Shown: positions 63,177 to 63,274 of the stretch, piece by piece
How the letters are laid out: every line of letters begins with the position of its first letter
Position numbering within the stretch: position 1 is the first letter of the stretch
Source: Verrucomicrobiia bacterium
GTDB taxonomy: Bacteria; Verrucomicrobiota; Verrucomicrobiia; JABWAM01
Direction: 5' to 3'
DNA length: 63,274 nucleotides
Assembly (NCBI GenBank): GCA_028687435.1
Contig: JAQUAF010000029.1
Span: 1-63,274 of the forward strand
Notes under the pieces: model-generated
What the model was told of the DNA's origin: nothing
What the model saw: the letters and a program-made list of their open reading frames with translations, nothing else
The model's database searches: none
Position numbers and translations under genes: made by a program

Positions 63177-63274
63177 CTACTCCTTCAGTGATTTTTTAGC
63201 TTCCTCAACTTCCAGTCTGGAGAGCGTCAGGGCGAGGTCGATCCATTTTTGGGTCAACATTTTGAATCGTTTGA
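63177..63274 (-). CDS. Partial gene running off the right edge (C-terminus only)
   Basis: On the minus strand a frame open to the window edge ends MLTQKWIDLALTLSRLEVEE and then AKKSLKE plus stop. It is helical and charged. Only the last 30 or so codons are visible, which is not enough to name it. It is convergent with the broken beta-helix gene. Confidence 0.35.
   Translation of the reverse strand, partial: KRFKMLTQKWIDLALTLSRLEVEEAKKSLKE

Overview
This window looks like part of the chromosome of a flagellated, Gram-negative, environmental member of the PVC superphylum, most likely Verrucomicrobiota or a neighbour such as Lentisphaerota or Kiritimatiellota. The phylum is an inference. It rests on secreted pseudopilins with the H-X9-DG signature next to LacI/GntR regulators and secreted carbohydrate-active proteins, on periplasmic flagellar rings (FlgH, FlgI), on a TolC/MacAB-type exporter, and on selenocysteine use.

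Layout. 0.3-3.2 kb is housekeeping: tRNA-Arg, a sugar isomerase-like protein, rpsU (57 codons) and purH. 3.4-6.9 kb holds an unknown exported protein, yajD (HNH nuclease) and fliD. 7.3-11.9 kb is a tripartite efflux set (TolC, a MacA lacking the long hairpin, MacB), with macB separated from macA by a dispersed repeat. 13.3-17.5 kb is flagellar module 1 (flgD, flgE, flgK, flgL). 17.6-18.8 kb is repeat-rich and carries a broken Met/His-rich Spy-like gene and a duplicated fragment of the yajD/fliD junction. 18.9-26.1 kb is a GntR-controlled locus (regulator, pseudopilin, two beta-propeller proteins, a glycosidase-like TIM-barrel protein, a truncated LamG-like gene). Then come wecB and tRNA-Asp. 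27.9-33.2 kb is a parallel LacI-controlled locus (regulator, pseudopilin, large secreted glycosidase-like protein, CBM9-like protein). 33.4-41.8 kb is flagellar module 2 on the minus strand (flgF, flgG, flgA, flgH, flgI, flgJ, flgN, second flgK and flgL, fliW).

42.3-44.0 kb is a selenium locus: selD fused to an AhpD-like domain with a Cys-rich N-terminus, followed after 6 bp by the selenocysteine tRNA gene. 44-48.6 kb has small hypotheticals, an ABC ATPase without permease, an HpnD-like squalene/phytoene synthase, a dienelactone hydrolase and a phosphoesterase. 48.6-59.7 kb (minus strand) has two TPM-domain proteins, a glycosyltransferase, an SGNH hydrolase, a GYF/cNMP-type protein, dxs, xseB, nuoA and class II ribonucleotide reductase nrdJ. 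The right end has an AraC regulator divergent from a secreted beta-helix protein whose C-terminal esterase-like domain is cut short.

The strongest observations are the SelD-AhpD fusion beside tRNA-Sec, the repeated regulator/pseudopilin/secreted-enzyme architecture, the duplicated flagellar junction genes with a leftover yajD/fliD fragment, and a family of dispersed intergenic repeats, some with the form ATTCCC-N8-GGGAAT. No CRISPR array, transposase, rRNA or intact prophage was seen.
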